NCBI GenBank assembly: GCA_032718475.1
Contig: JAUCBJ010006626.1
Coordinates: forward strand, 27,884 to 91,883
DNA length: 64,000 bases
Direction: 5' to 3'
Source: Nemertoderma westbladi
Lineage: Eukaryota > Xenacoelomorpha > Nemertodermatida > Nemertodermatidae
The first letter of the stretch is position 1; every line of letters starts with the position of its first letter. Of this stretch, positions 55,037 through 64,000 are shown in pieces. The notes below the pieces were generated by a model, which saw only the letters and a program-made list of their open reading frames with translations, ran no database searches and was not told the origin of the DNA. A program made the translations under genes and the position numbers.

Positions 55037-56287
55037 TTATTTATATTTCTTATTTGTGTGGGAAGGGCGTCTTGCCCTCATTCCCACCCCCCTCAGTCCA
55101 ACAGTTGGACGACTAAACTCTAAGGTGCCCCTTCTTCCAGTAGGCACTCTCCCACTGTCCCCTATACGTCCTCTTATCCTTCGCCACACTCTCTTCGCCA
55201 ATTCCAACCGTCTAGGAATTGATTCTCCCTCTTCTGCCACCCTAAAATCGGGTATCTCCGCCGCCTTCTTGATTTCCTCATCTCCTGGCAGCAAAATGCC
55301 ACCCTTCATCTGGTCTTCGCCTGCCGGTAGAATGAAAAGAAATCGGAAGAATAGATAAAACAGAACGGAAAATAGTAATCCTATCCCTTTCCATCCTGTC
55401 TTCTTACTCGACCTCCCCCTTGTCGGTATGCCTCTCAACCGGACCGACCTCTCTTCCGGACACTCCTCTGGACACTCCTCCAGACACTCCTCCAGACTGC
55501 TGTCCTCCGGACATCTCACCGTCCACTCCTCTCCATCCCAATACCGATACTTGCTGGGAACATCCTTTTTCCATCCCATTGTCTCTAAGTCTTCCGCGTC
55601 GAATCCATTCTCCTCCGCCCGCACTCTTGTTGTTACTTCCCCTTCTAGCTTATCTACCGTCTCTGGTTTCTCCTCTATGTCCTTAACGGTGCCTGGTAGC
55701 ATGCACCCTGATGTCTCCGACACACTGGATGGAATCTTGGTTTTAATTGGGCCGCTAAGCGTCCATCCGAACGGCGTGAGAATCGCCGTCGGATCCCGCT
55801 GTCTGTCTTCCCCGAAGATCATCTGTACTCTTTCGTGGGCCGTCGGGCAGTCCATACACACTATGATGGATACCTTCGAGATGTCCACCTCCGGTATTGA
55901 GAAATAGATGTCGTCCAGGAACCGGTACTGCTCGACCTCGATGTTAGTTAGTCTCCTGGCATTAATATTGATCGATTCTATGATCTGAATGGGGTCTATG
56001 GTCGCCCCATAGCCACATCCCGGTGCGATCGCTGATATCTCGCACCGTCCCGTCGTCATCTCCAGGACCTCATCCTTACTCGAGATAGTAGTTACCGCCA
56101 ACCTACTCGGCCTCGTCTGTAACCCTATCTCCTCGGCCACCCATTTCTCCACCAGCGTGAAGGCTGCTCCGCTGTCGACCAGCATTAATGTTGTGACTGA
56201 TCGGGTGCCCCTTCCTGTTATCTTCACTGGCACTACCCCAAGTTGTACTTTCCTCTTTCTTCTTGCTCCTGTGGTGCTTGTAGCCAT
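55037..56287 (-). CDS. BEL/Pao-type protease domain fused to a membrane-anchor segment
   Basis: Intact 416-codon ORF, ATG at 56285-56287. Residues 30-45 (TLMLVDSGAAFTLV) are an aspartic protease active site. Residues 134-180 (VSIIVCMDCPTAHERV, TAILTPFGWTLSGPI) match the tail of the BEL/Pao protease region. Instead of RT, the protein continues with an acidic region (LEECLEECPEECPEE), a basic stretch (RGRSSKKTGWK), a strongly hydrophobic segment at 301-320 (GIGLLFSVLFYLFFRFLFIL) and an Arg-rich C-terminus. Upstream on the same strand are gag remnants. It may be the gag-protease part of a non-autonomous element, a captured fusion, or a decayed element in which frame happened to survive. The absence of stops over 1.25 kb argues for recent function. 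Confidence 0.6.
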   Translation of the reverse strand: MATSTTGARRKRKVQLGVVPVKITGRGTRSVTTLMLVDSGAAFTLVEKWVAEEIGLQTRPSRLAVTTISSKDEVLEMTTGRCEISAIAPGCGYGATIDPIQIIESININARRLTNIEVEQYRFLDDIYFSIPEVDISKVSIIVCMDCPTAHERVQMIFGEDRQRDPTAILTPFGWTLSGPIKTKIPSSVSETSGCMLPGTVKDIEEKPETVDKLEGEVTTRVRAEENGFDAEDLETMGWKKDVPSKYRYWDGEEWTVRCPEDSSLEECLEECPEECPEERSVRLRGIPTRGRSSKKTGWKGIGLLFSVLFYLFFRFLFILPAGEDQMKGGILLPGDEEIKKAAEIPDFRVAEEGESIPRRLELAKRVWRRIRGRIGDSGRVPTGRRGTLEFSRPTVGLRGVGMRARRPSHTNKKYK

Positions 56288-56438
56288 TGTTTGGCCTCCA
56301 GTATCGTGGTCTCCTATTGGTGATTCTCTTCACTCTCTCCGGATCTGTGTCCTTCTACCATGCATCAATGACATAGTCCGTTTGCGTCTGTGTAGGCTAC
56401 ACGATCTTGTTTAGGCAACGCTTGCCAATGCTTACAAC

Positions 56439-58130
56439 TCATGGTCTTATGGGTTCCATCCCTATGCAATTGACATTCGAATCTTGGATTGTAGCGTTCC
56501 CTGTATAGTCCCTCACGTACGCGTACGCGCGTAGGTTTATATCTACCTGTTTAGTGTTGTGGTTATCTGGACTCGGCCTACTGGGTATGTTGGGATTATG
56601 TTTGTTCGTGATGTTATTTTCTTTCTGTCCCTGCCACGGTGTGGCCCTACTCCCAGCTAACTGTGGGCTTGTAGCCCCCTGTGTGGCCGCATGTGGTAGC
56701 GACGATATTACTCTCGGGAATGAATCTGCTGGATTATGTTCTGGTTTAGGCCTGTTATATTCGGTCTTCGGTGCCTTCCCCAAACTATCCTCACTATAGA
56801 CTGGGTCTGTAATCAACTAGACTGGGTCCGTATTCCCTGTCTAGGGCCCGCCATGCAGCCGTGAAGCCACCCTCGATGCCCTGATATTGCCTCACGATGT
56901 TGTAAGCCGGGCCTCCTGTATATACCTATAAATATTTTAGGCACTCCGCCTGCGTCAGGTTCTTACTTAATATCTCGTTGCTTACATGCGTCGGAATTGC
57001 AGGTATTCTTCCGGTCTGCTTCCGTCGAATTTAAATGGCTCGACAGGTGGTAACTCGATTCTGGTCTTGAGTGCATCGATAAGTGTTGCCATTCCCATTG
57101 CCTGTGCTTCCAATGGGTTCGAGGGATGCTGTACAGATTCTCCTGTTGGGTGCGGTCCGCCCGTCGGGCATGTTGACTTTACTTACGTCGGATATACCAT
57201 TGGGGGTAACGGCCCCCTCCATATTTCCATGTCGCACGACCTGTTCTCGTCCAGGGGGTTCAATGTTCTTATTCCTGTTTGAGTGTATTGTTGATATTGT
57301 AATGGGGGAATGTCACCCTGCCCCCCCCCCCCCCCCACCGGTATTATGTTTGGTACTGGGGTTGATGTTAATATATTGGGGCCCATACACCTATCCGCAA
57401 TAACTCTCCCCTCCCCTGGATATATGTTATGTCCCTGCATATTATAGTCATGCTGTTGTGCTGGTACCGATATAGGCCTATCCACTTCTTGCCTACCTAC
57501 CGGTATGTACTCTGCGACTTCCGGATCTAATCCCGTTGTTCACGCTACCCTATCGCCTACACTATCTCTCCCAGCATCGCCTATAGTATGTGCAGTAAGG
57601 CCTACAGTATGTCCTGCAGTCTGCATGTGCCCTTCCGGACCGAAGTTTAACCTTCTCGAATAATTCGAGAAGTCCTTCCCACGACTACCGTACCCTCGAT
57701 CGGCAGCTATATCCCGTCGGGAAGTTTCTCTTTGATCATATCTCCTGTTCTCTTCCTCGTATCGGTACGTTCTGTACCCTTCTCCTAGCGTGCGGTGTGT
57801 CTCTCCAGGGCGACGGCAATCTCCCGGAGTTCGACCCCACTGACTCCCTAACTCCATCTCTACTACCGACTGCTCGCTATCCGTCCTCGCTCTCCGGTCG
57901 CTCGTAGCGGCGCTTCTTCTATTCTCTTCACTTCTTCTCTCTTTGACCTCCCAGTTAAACTCTACTATTCTTCTTCTCCCTTCCGACTGACGTCTTCTCG
58001 CTCGCCCACTCTCGGTGCTAACATCTCTCTCTCTGTCCACCTGGACCCTCCTGGGGATACTCATCATCCCCCTACTATTCTCCGTCGTCGGGTGCCGCGG
58101 TTCACCTAACTCGCCCCGCGCATTATCCAC
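56439..58130 (-). pseudogene. Relic Pao-type gag
   Basis: 58130-57540 is a highly charged, Arg/Glu/Ser-rich N-terminal region. 57485-57183 is Pro/Gly/Gln-rich. Then ELPPVEPFKFDGSRPEEYLQF (about 57000-57060) and GGPAYNIVRQYQGIEGGF...AWRALDREYG (about 56830-56910) are the capsid-domain signatures of Pao gag. Stops (TAA at 56985, TAG near 56937) and frame changes break it. 56816-56439 is a Pro/Asn-rich tail. It probably belongs with the protease ORF just downstream. Confidence 0.6.
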
Positions 58131-58136
58131 CGACGC

Positions 58137-58520
58137 TTGTGGGGCATTCTCTGCCCCCCCCCCCCCCCTCTCTCGCCACTAATCTCTCGTGGTGGGGCGC
58201 CCGTAGCCCCCCCCCCCCACTCGCCACTTCTTACTTCACTATCTCTTACTTCGCTTCTACGCCCCTCTTGTGGGACATTCTCTGCCCCCCCTCTCTCGCC
58301 ACTAATCTTCCGTGGTGGGGCGCCTGTAGCCCCCCCCCCCCCCCCCACTCGCCACTTCTTTCTTCACTACCACTTACTTCACTTCTACGTCCCTCTTGTG
58401 GGACATTCTCTGCCCCCCCTCTCTCGCCACTAATCTTCCGTGGTGGGACGCCTGTAGCCCCCACCCCCCCCCCCCCCCCACTCGCCACTTCTTACTTCAC
58501 TACCACTTACTTCGTTTCTA
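58137..58520. repeat. GC-rich tandem repeat, about 120-bp unit, three copies
   Basis: Each unit contains GTGGGACATTCTCTGCCCCC, CTCTCGCCACTAATCTTCCG, TGGTGGGGCGCC, a run of 10-17 Cs, ACTCGCCACTTCTTACTTCA and CTACCACTTACTTCGCTTCT. The C runs are length-variable. The last copy forms the 3' end of the neighbouring pol frame. Confidence 0.85.
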
Positions 58521-61500
58521 CACCCTTCTCTAGTCGACGCACTGTCTCTACTGCGGCTGGGTCTGTTCACCCTCGCCTCTCCCTGTGCAACTGCGTGGCC
58601 TGGCAGGCTCCCGTCGGGTTGATTCACCCCCGCTGCTCCCCGCCTAACTACGTGGCCTTGCAGGTTCCCGTCGGGGTCTCTCACCCCCACTACTCCCTGC
58701 GTACTAACTACGTGGCCTTGCAGGCTCCCGTTGGCCGGACCACCTGTATCTCCTACATTAGTATTAATGGTAGGGTGAATGGGGGTTATGTCAGGATTCT
58801 TGAGGCCCCCACGGTTAGGGTATGGTGAGTCACACTCTAAAGGGTAGAATTTATTGGTTGCACGGGTTGTTATGCGTTTATTAAGTCGAATTTCAACAGA
58901 CGGACAGGAACCATCAGCACTTTGATACAGACGATGGATTCGTGCTAAAGGCCAGCGATTGCGTGGTGAATCTTGTTTCACCAATACTAATGCCCCCACG
59001 GTAGGAAGGGGGCCACTAGATCCTGTAGTACGCCATGGTTGCAGAGAAGCAATATAGCGTTGCGACCAATGTTTCCAAAATATCCGATTGGCCTGGTCTC
59101 TTTGTAATAGGGAATTACGTAAATGGGTAACGGTAATGGCAGATGGATTTAAGTCATTGTCAGTCGGTGGTGGCATCCCATACAAAAAACTACTTGGTGT
59201 TAGGGGATCATCATCTTCAGGATCCAAAGATACAGAGGTCAATGGCCGGGAATTCACCACTGACTCTATCTCCGTTATAACAGTTTCAAGTTGATTCTGT
59301 GTTAAATGGACTTGGTGACATGTCATCCGTAAACAATTTTTCACGGTCTTGACTAATCTTTCCCAATAACCACCCCATTCAGGGCTACGGGCAGGAATAT
59401 GATACCAAGACACCACATGTGAGGGAAACTTCATTGATGAAAGCTTGATAAACGTTTTTGCATTATCAGAACGAAACTGAATGGCAGTTAATGGTGGCAC
59501 ACGTCGTGCCAGAAATCGTCGAAATGCTAAGTGAGAGGATTTGGTACCACAATCTGGAACAAGCTCCAAGTGGAGAGCTCTAATGCAGGCACATGTAAAT
59601 AAAAGAATCCAAACCTTGGCCCCATTCTTTAAATAGAGGTGTCCAAGGTAGTCAACACCAGTATATTGAAATGGAGTAACAGCTGTAGTGCGAAAACTAG
59701 GCAGAGCTGACTCTTCTGAGTTATATGGCACAGTTCGGTAGCGATGACACTGTGGACAAGAAAATATAATCTTTCGTACAAGTGATCGCCCACGAGGTAT
59801 CCAAAAACGGAGGCGAATTTGGCTGAGAGTTGCATCATATCCTTGATGATATAATATACTATGGACATTCATAACAATGAGATAGGTAAGGTGACTCTTA
59901 GTTGGTAACAATGGTAATAACTTATCACTCCGGGTACGAGGGACTAGCATCAAAATCCCATCATGCAACCTTGGGTGAAATCTCCAGAGGGAGGATGACT
60001 TGGCAATTATAGCATCTGGTTTATTAGATAACGTTTGTATTTCATCTTGAAAAAACCTGTGCTGCTCACTAATGATAAGGTTATTCAGACTGGTTGTTCT
60101 CTCACGTGCAGTTAAACAACCAACAATGCGATCTGCTGGGAACCGGCAATTATGAACAAAGCGGTACATGAAAGCAGTTACCCGAACCAATGTATCGAGA
60201 CTAGAAAATCTAGTAATTGGTATGGGATAGTCAGCAATGATATCAGGTTCACTGATAGCCAAAAGTTGAGGTGGTGGTGATGGAAACTTAGGCCAAGCTG
60301 ATTCATCGTGTAGAAAACCGGGCCCAAACTTATAAAGATCAGAAGACTGTAGTATGGCAAGTGACCGGCCCCTGGAAGGAAGATCAGCAGGGTTATCTTC
60401 AGAAGGAACATATCGCCACTGGTCCTGGATATGTTCGGGCCGACTCATCTCTGATATTTCTTTAAGTCTATTGGAAACGAATATATCTCTTTTATTTATA
60501 CCTTTCCGGATCCACCATAAAACTGCCATGGAATCAGTCCAAATGACTAGTCGATGGGGTGAAAAAATTTCAATGGATATATGGTGAGCCAGTCGGGCGC
60601 CAATACATGCAGCTAAAAGTTCAAGGCGAGGTATGCTATGTCTTGGTTTTAAGGGTGCAACTCGAGACTTGCCAAAAAATAAACATGGTGGGTGTTCAGG
60701 GTGAATGACATACGCTAAACAAGCATAAGCATCTTCAGACGCATCACAAAATAAGTGAAGATCACATTGGCTATTAAGATATATGCACCTTGGAAAGTGA
60801 ATAATGGGTTGGTGTACATCTGACAGCCATGATTTCCAAGTTTCTTGAATTCCCTGCGAGACAACATCATCCCAATGGCCACCTTCAGACCATGACTTCT
60901 GTAGCAACAGACGGGGAATAATAGTCCAAGCACAGAGAAGACCTAATGGGTCAAATATCTTGGCAGACGATCTAAGGAGGTGTCGGCGGGTGAAAGCTGG
61001 GGGTGAAGAAATTACACCAACATCAACATAGAGGGTATCAGAAGATACATCCCAGGGCATCCCTAAGACTTTCGAAGGCGAGGTTTCTGGTTTAAGTTCC
61101 ATGGAAGCAAGGGCAAGAAGTTCAGTAGCATAAGACAGAAAATATGAAGCTTCAATTTCTGTATCTGCACTTGACACAAGGTCATCACAAAAGAAAGCTT
61201 TAAGAAGCTGTTGCACAATAGCTGGGTCAGCATATGTCAAGATATGGAATATGACAACATAGTGTAAATGGTATGGGCTAGAATTGACACCAAAGGGTGT
61301 CCTAATAAATTGCCAGGAAGTTCCATTCCATATCAACTTAACCCATTGTCTATCACTTGGGTGTAATTCTATTTGGTGGAATGCAGCTTTAATATCTGCG
61401 ATAATAGGATATGGCCGGAGGCGAAACCGCATCAAAATGTCAACCATTGAGGCTAACAAGTTAGGACCAGGGTCGAGACAATCGTTAAGGCTAATACCTC

Positions 61501-63277
61501 CTCTATCTCGTGAGGAACCATTAAAAACGATGCGGAATTTAGGAAATGGTTTATAAATACCATGATAAGGTAAAAAATAGCCAACATCATCATGGGTTGT
61601 GGCAGGCTCGATAATACCATCAGATATTAAGTTGGTGAATTTCTCAGTTGTTAACTCTAAATCCAATGGCTTCAGTTTCTGGTAAGAACTATACTGCATA
61701 CGGGAAACTACAGAATAGTTGGAAGATGGGCGACGTGATCCCTTAAATGGAAGTCGTACTTGGTAGCGGTTGGGTTCAGTGACAGATTTAGATGGAGGTG
61801 GGAAGGCAGTATCATCTGCACCAATAGGGTTATCCGTAATACCAATAGATTCCAAAGCCCAGAGACGAGTAACCTCGTCAGGTTCAGTAATCAGCATACT
61901 GGGGCTAGGGTCACAATAACTAGTGGCAGAATGAGAATAAGGTCCGCATAAAACAAACCCAAAGAAGGTATCAACAGGTTGTGGTAACCCTAGGTGAGAC
62001 AATGTCCCCTTGGTTACTAAATGGAGTTGATCTGCTCCAATTATTAAAGATATGTGGCGTTGACCTCCATCAAAATTATCAGCCCAAGGACTAAGATGCT
62101 GGAGATAAGGTGGTAATACAGGACAACTTTCTTGCCTCATCACAGGGCATAAAGATTGGGTTGTCCAGGCTGATAAGATTATAGGGTTCGGTGAAAAGAA
62201 GCTTCGCAAAGAGAAAGAAACCAGGCTTGAATCATGGAAAGTTAAATTACCTCCAAAGGACCCGATAGTAAATTGCTGTTGGTCAATACAAGGTAAAGAA
62301 AGTGCTTCAGACAGAGAAGCCGTGATATAGGAACGCTTGGATCCATCATCAAGGTATACATGAATCCAACAGCCACTATCAGATTTGGGCAGAGCGATAA
62401 ATGCTCTTGCAATCTTAACAAAAACAGATGAGGACTTCAAATCTATTGCATGAACAGACGGTGATATGTCCTTAGAATATGGTGGTTGCCATGGCAATGT
62501 ATCATGGGTTCGAGATGGTGGTGGGTAAGCAGCTGGCGGAGCTACAGAAAGGCTGGGATCGGAAGCGTGCTTGGATCTATTATTGCTACTGTTACTAAAA
62601 CACAATAAAGAGTGATGCCTTTTCTTACAATAACGACATGTTTCATCAGATGGACAGGCTGATGATAGGTGAGGTCCCAAACAATTAGTACAAAGGCGGG
62701 ATGATTTTAAGAGGTTCAACCGATGCTGTGGAGACTTACTTAGAAAAGACTGACACTGGCGAATACTGTGGGGTTTCCCTTTGCACGCAGGACACAAATT
62801 TCTCTTTGGCTCCTCTCTGTTTGTATTATGTTTAGAATCCTCACCAATAGTAAGGGCAGCAGTAGATGGGGGGTATAATTGACGTGGTGGATATGATTGA
62901 CGTTTAAAGTCAGAATGGTTTTGTGGTTTAGAGGAATTTGAACTTTTTATTAGTTCCCTTACTGACTTGGAAGTGAAATCTAAAGATTCACGAGTTTCAA
63001 GTTCTGAATTAGCAAACTCTAATAACTTATCAAGGTTAAAACGGTCATCTGGATGGAGGCGATTCCATTCCATAACTACATCATGCGGTAATTTCTGGAG
63101 CAACAAGGGTGCCAGAAGTAATGATGTTAAGTCATTGGTAATTGTTGTAGAGGTACAGGGAATAGTCACAGAATTAGGACCAAGTTCATTAGATAGGCTT
63201 TTAATTTGGCGGAGAGATGACTGAAATGAATTCAACATTTTCCGGAACATAACAACATCACCAGAAACAACATTTGG
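58430..63277 (-). CDS. BEL/Pao Pol: zinc knuckles, protease, RT, RNase H, integrase
   Basis: Open frame of 1606 codons counted from the first ATG after the gag-side stop. In order: end of gag capsid (1-100), Cys/His clusters (CPACKGKPHSIRQC, CTNCLGPHLSSAC, CRYCKKRHH; 153-216), protease (VYLDDGSKRSYI, Asp301), RT (GIYKPFPKFRIVFNGSSRD; ADIKAAFHQ Asp619; FFCDDLVSS Asp689/690), RNase H (Asp836, Glu877, Asp906; VPSEDNPADLPSRG), integrase zinc module (His1130, His1135, Cys1165, Cys1168), DDE core (GVDYLG Asp1200; RSDNAKTF Asp1262; GGYWERLV Glu1297) and DUF5641-like tail (to 1472). A C-terminal extension contains three 18-20-residue repeats (NGSLQGHVV) and ends inside the GC-rich satellite. All catalytic residues are present; one TAA upstream separates it from the gag start. 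Confidence 0.92.
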   Translation of the reverse strand, partial: PNVVSGDVVMFRKMLNSFQSSLRQIKSLSNELGPNSVTIPCTSTTITNDLTSLLLAPLLLQKLPHDVVMEWNRLHPDDRFNLDKLLEFANSELETRESLDFTSKSVRELIKSSNSSKPQNHSDFKRQSYPPRQLYPPSTAALTIGEDSKHNTNREEPKRNLCPACKGKPHSIRQCQSFLSKSPQHRLNLLKSSRLCTNCLGPHLSSACPSDETCRYCKKRHHSLLCFSNSSNNRSKHASDPSLSVAPPAAYPPPSRTHDTLPWQPPYSKDISPSVHAIDLKSSSVFVKIARAFIALPKSDSGCWIHVYLDDGSKRSYITASLSEALSLPCIDQQQFTIGSFGGNLTFHDSSLVSFSLRSFFSPNPIILSAWTTQSLCPVMRQESCPVLPPYLQHLSPWADNFDGGQRHISLIIGADQLHLVTKGTLSHLGLPQPVDTFFGFVLCGPYSHSATSYCDPSPSMLITEPDEVTRLWALESIGITDNPIGADDTAFPPPSKSVTEPNRYQVRLPFKGSRRPSSNYSVVSRMQYSSYQKLKPLDLELTTEKFTNLISDGIIEPATTHDDVGYFLPYHGIYKPFPKFRIVFNGSSRDRGGISLNDCLDPGPNLLASMVDILMRFRLRPYPIIADIKAAFHQIELHPSDRQWVKLIWNGTSWQFIRTPFGVNSSPYHLHYVVIFHILTYADPAIVQQLLKAFFCDDLVSSADTEIEASYFLSYATELLALASMELKPETSPSKVLGMPWDVSSDTLYVDVGVISSPPAFTRRHLLRSSAKIFDPLGLLCAWTIIPRLLLQKSWSEGGHWDDVVSQGIQETWKSWLSDVHQPIIHFPRCIYLNSQCDLHLFCDASEDAYACLAYVIHPEHPPCLFFGKSRVAPLKPRHSIPRLELLAACIGARLAHHISIEIFSPHRLVIWTDSMAVLWWIRKGINKRDIFVSNRLKEISEMSRPEHIQDQWRYVPSEDNPADLPSRGRSLAILQSSDLYKFGPGFLHDESAWPKFPSPPPQLLAISEPDIIADYPIPITRFSSLDTLVRVTAFMYRFVHNCRFPADRIVGCLTARERTTSLNNLIISEQHRFFQDEIQTLSNKPDAIIAKSSSLWRFHPRLHDGILMLVPRTRSDKLLPLLPTKSHLTYLIVMNVHSILYHQGYDATLSQIRLRFWIPRGRSLVRKIIFSCPQCHRYRTVPYNSEESALPSFRTTAVTPFQYTGVDYLGHLYLKNGAKVWILLFTCACIRALHLELVPDCGTKSSHLAFRRFLARRVPPLTAIQFRSDNAKTFIKLSSMKFPSHVVSWYHIPARSPEWGGYWERLVKTVKNCLRMTCHQVHLTQNQLETVITEIESVVNSRPLTSVSLDPEDDDPLTPSSFLYGMPPPTDNDLNPSAITVTHLRNSLLQRDQANRIFWKHWSQRYIASLQPWRTTGSSGPLPTVGALVLVKQDSPRNRWPLARIHRLYQSADGSCPSVEIRLNKRITTRATNKFYPLECDSPYPNRGGLKNPDITPIHPTINTNVGDTGGPANGSLQGHVVSTQGVVGVRDPDGNLQGHVVRRGAAGVNQPDGSLPGHAVAQGEARVNRPSRSRDSASTREGCRNEVSGSEVRSGEWGGGGGGGYRRPTTED
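58566..58740 (-). repeat. Coding tandem repeat at the C-terminus of BEL Pol
   Basis: Three copies of a 57-62-bp unit around ACTACGTGGCCTTGCAGG and CTCCCGTCGGG, translated as GSLQGHVV-type repeats. They lie after the last conserved Pol domain. Confidence 0.75.
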
Positions 63278-63991
63278 TTAGTTGACAAGTTTAGAGGAAT
63301 AAAGACCAATCAGGAAATTTGGGTTTCCATACCGGCGCTTCAAAAGATTAACAGCTACAATATAGTTATCAGCAGTTGCTTCTAACCCCTCTAAGGCATC
63401 TTTTGAGTCACCTTTTAATGACTGCCTTAGATACACAAACTTACGGGCTGGAGGTATATTTCGTTGGTCTATGGATGTGGAGAATTGGTCCCAAAAAGGG
63501 CGCCACTGTAAAAATTCTCCATAAAATTTGGGAATTTCGACTTTAGGAAGACCCTTATCGTCATCTTGTTTACAATCTGTAGCAGAAATGGAACTGCTAC
63601 TACTATTAATTGCAGTAGTGGACTCTAAGCGGTTAAGTAAACGATTACTCTTAAATAAAATTTCGTCAATTTCATGGTCATACTTTTCATTAGCATTATC
63701 TACAATACCATGAAGTGCAAGATCTTCAGCTAATTTACACAAAACAAGGCGGTGATTTTCCAATTGATGTATTTTGTAGGCTAAATCATCTACATCTATT
63801 GTGTTAACTGGTTCTGATTTAATAGTAAGCAATTCACTAATTAAATTGTTAGATTTAAGGCGGGCTTGTTTGCGCGACCTTTTAAGGCTATCTATATCGC
63901 CAGAAGTTGCAGGTTGTCTATCAGGTAAGGTAAGGTCATTCAATGCAGCAATAGTGTCATCAGTATCTGATCCTCTGTCGCTGTTGGACAT
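63278..63991 (-). CDS. BEL/Pao gag N-terminal part, ending in a TAA
   Basis: ATG at 63989-63991. Acidic start (MSNSDRGSDTDDTIAALND), a helical region with Leu/Glu heptads (residues 60-130), then the BEL gag domain (LPKVEIPKFYGEFLQWRPFWDQF, residues 149-171; YLRQSLKGDSKDALEGLEAT; LLKRRYGNPNFLIG). The frame ends in TAA at 63278-63280 and continues without another stop into the 1606-codon frame. Gag-Pol was therefore probably one ORF, or else the stop is a point mutation in this copy. The leader and 5' LTR lie right of the window. Confidence 0.88.
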   Translation of the reverse strand: MSNSDRGSDTDDTIAALNDLTLPDRQPATSGDIDSLKRSRKQARLKSNNLISELLTIKSEPVNTIDVDDLAYKIHQLENHRLVLCKLAEDLALHGIVDNANEKYDHEIDEILFKSNRLLNRLESTTAINSSSSSISATDCKQDDDKGLPKVEIPKFYGEFLQWRPFWDQFSTSIDQRNIPPARKFVYLRQSLKGDSKDALEGLEATADNYIVAVNLLKRRYGNPNFLIGLYSSKLVN

Positions 63992-64000
63992 CTTGCTGAT

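Noticed and set aside
58137-58828. Plus-strand Pro-rich ORF of about 229 codons
   Set aside because: It reads C runs and satellite repeats; the real frame is the minus-strand Pol.

Overview
This window is nuclear DNA from an animal, most likely an aquatic invertebrate. It is AT-rich and holds only a few host-gene exons. These are spliced, with GT/AG boundaries and AATAAA signals, and they encode secreted beta/gamma-crystallin-like Greek-key modules. Almost everything else is transposable-element DNA: non-LTR retrotransposons (LINEs), BEL/Pao LTR retrotransposons, fold-back DNA elements, a tRNA-derived SINE, minisatellites and homopolymer tracts. One LINE carries an N-terminal 2A ribosome-skipping motif, which is established for LINEs of sea urchins, amphioxus and some other invertebrates. 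That points to, but does not prove, an invertebrate deuterostome. I cannot name the species.

Layout. 1-2.9 kb: a CR1-like LINE on the minus strand with 2A, a PHD-type zinc finger, an endonuclease and the start of RT. 4.07-10.6 kb: the last two exons of a crystallin-like gene (plus strand). Their intron holds a minus-strand LINE split by a nearly complete plus-strand LINE with a poly(A) tail. 13.1-14.5 kb and 27.4-28.7 kb: two copies of a 1.3-1.4 kb fold-back element; the second has an 8-bp target duplication. 14.9-26.5 kb: an RTE-like LINE (minus) split by a young, internally deleted BEL/Pao element (18251-26115, target duplication CTTAT). One LTR of that element carries a TTAA-flanked fold-back insertion. 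28.7-34.5 kb: duplicated AT-rich modules around a second fragment of the RTE-like endonuclease, then a SINE. 34.9-35.1 kb: a signal-peptide exon of a second crystallin-like gene (plus). 35.1-38.5 kb: intron-like DNA with minisatellites. 38535-53896: a 15.4-kb BEL/Pao element (minus) with 2.15-kb LTRs and target duplication GGTGC. 53.9-58.5 kb: a pyrimidine-rich, hairpin-rich zone with a relic Pao-type gag and a protease-plus-membrane-anchor ORF. 58.4-64.0 kb: a third BEL/Pao element (minus) with a nearly intact gag-pol that runs off the right edge.

The order of events can be read from the nesting. An RTE-like LINE was entered by a BEL element, and one BEL LTR was then entered by a TTAA-specific fold-back. 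The matching LTR and a paralogous LINE fragment preserve the two empty sites. The oddest signal is a 20-nt hairpin-forming motif (GGTAGGCTCGCAAGCCTTCC and close variants). It occurs nine times in one orientation inside the 38.5-53.9 kb BEL element, in coding and non-coding parts and in different reading frames, and I see it nowhere else in the window.
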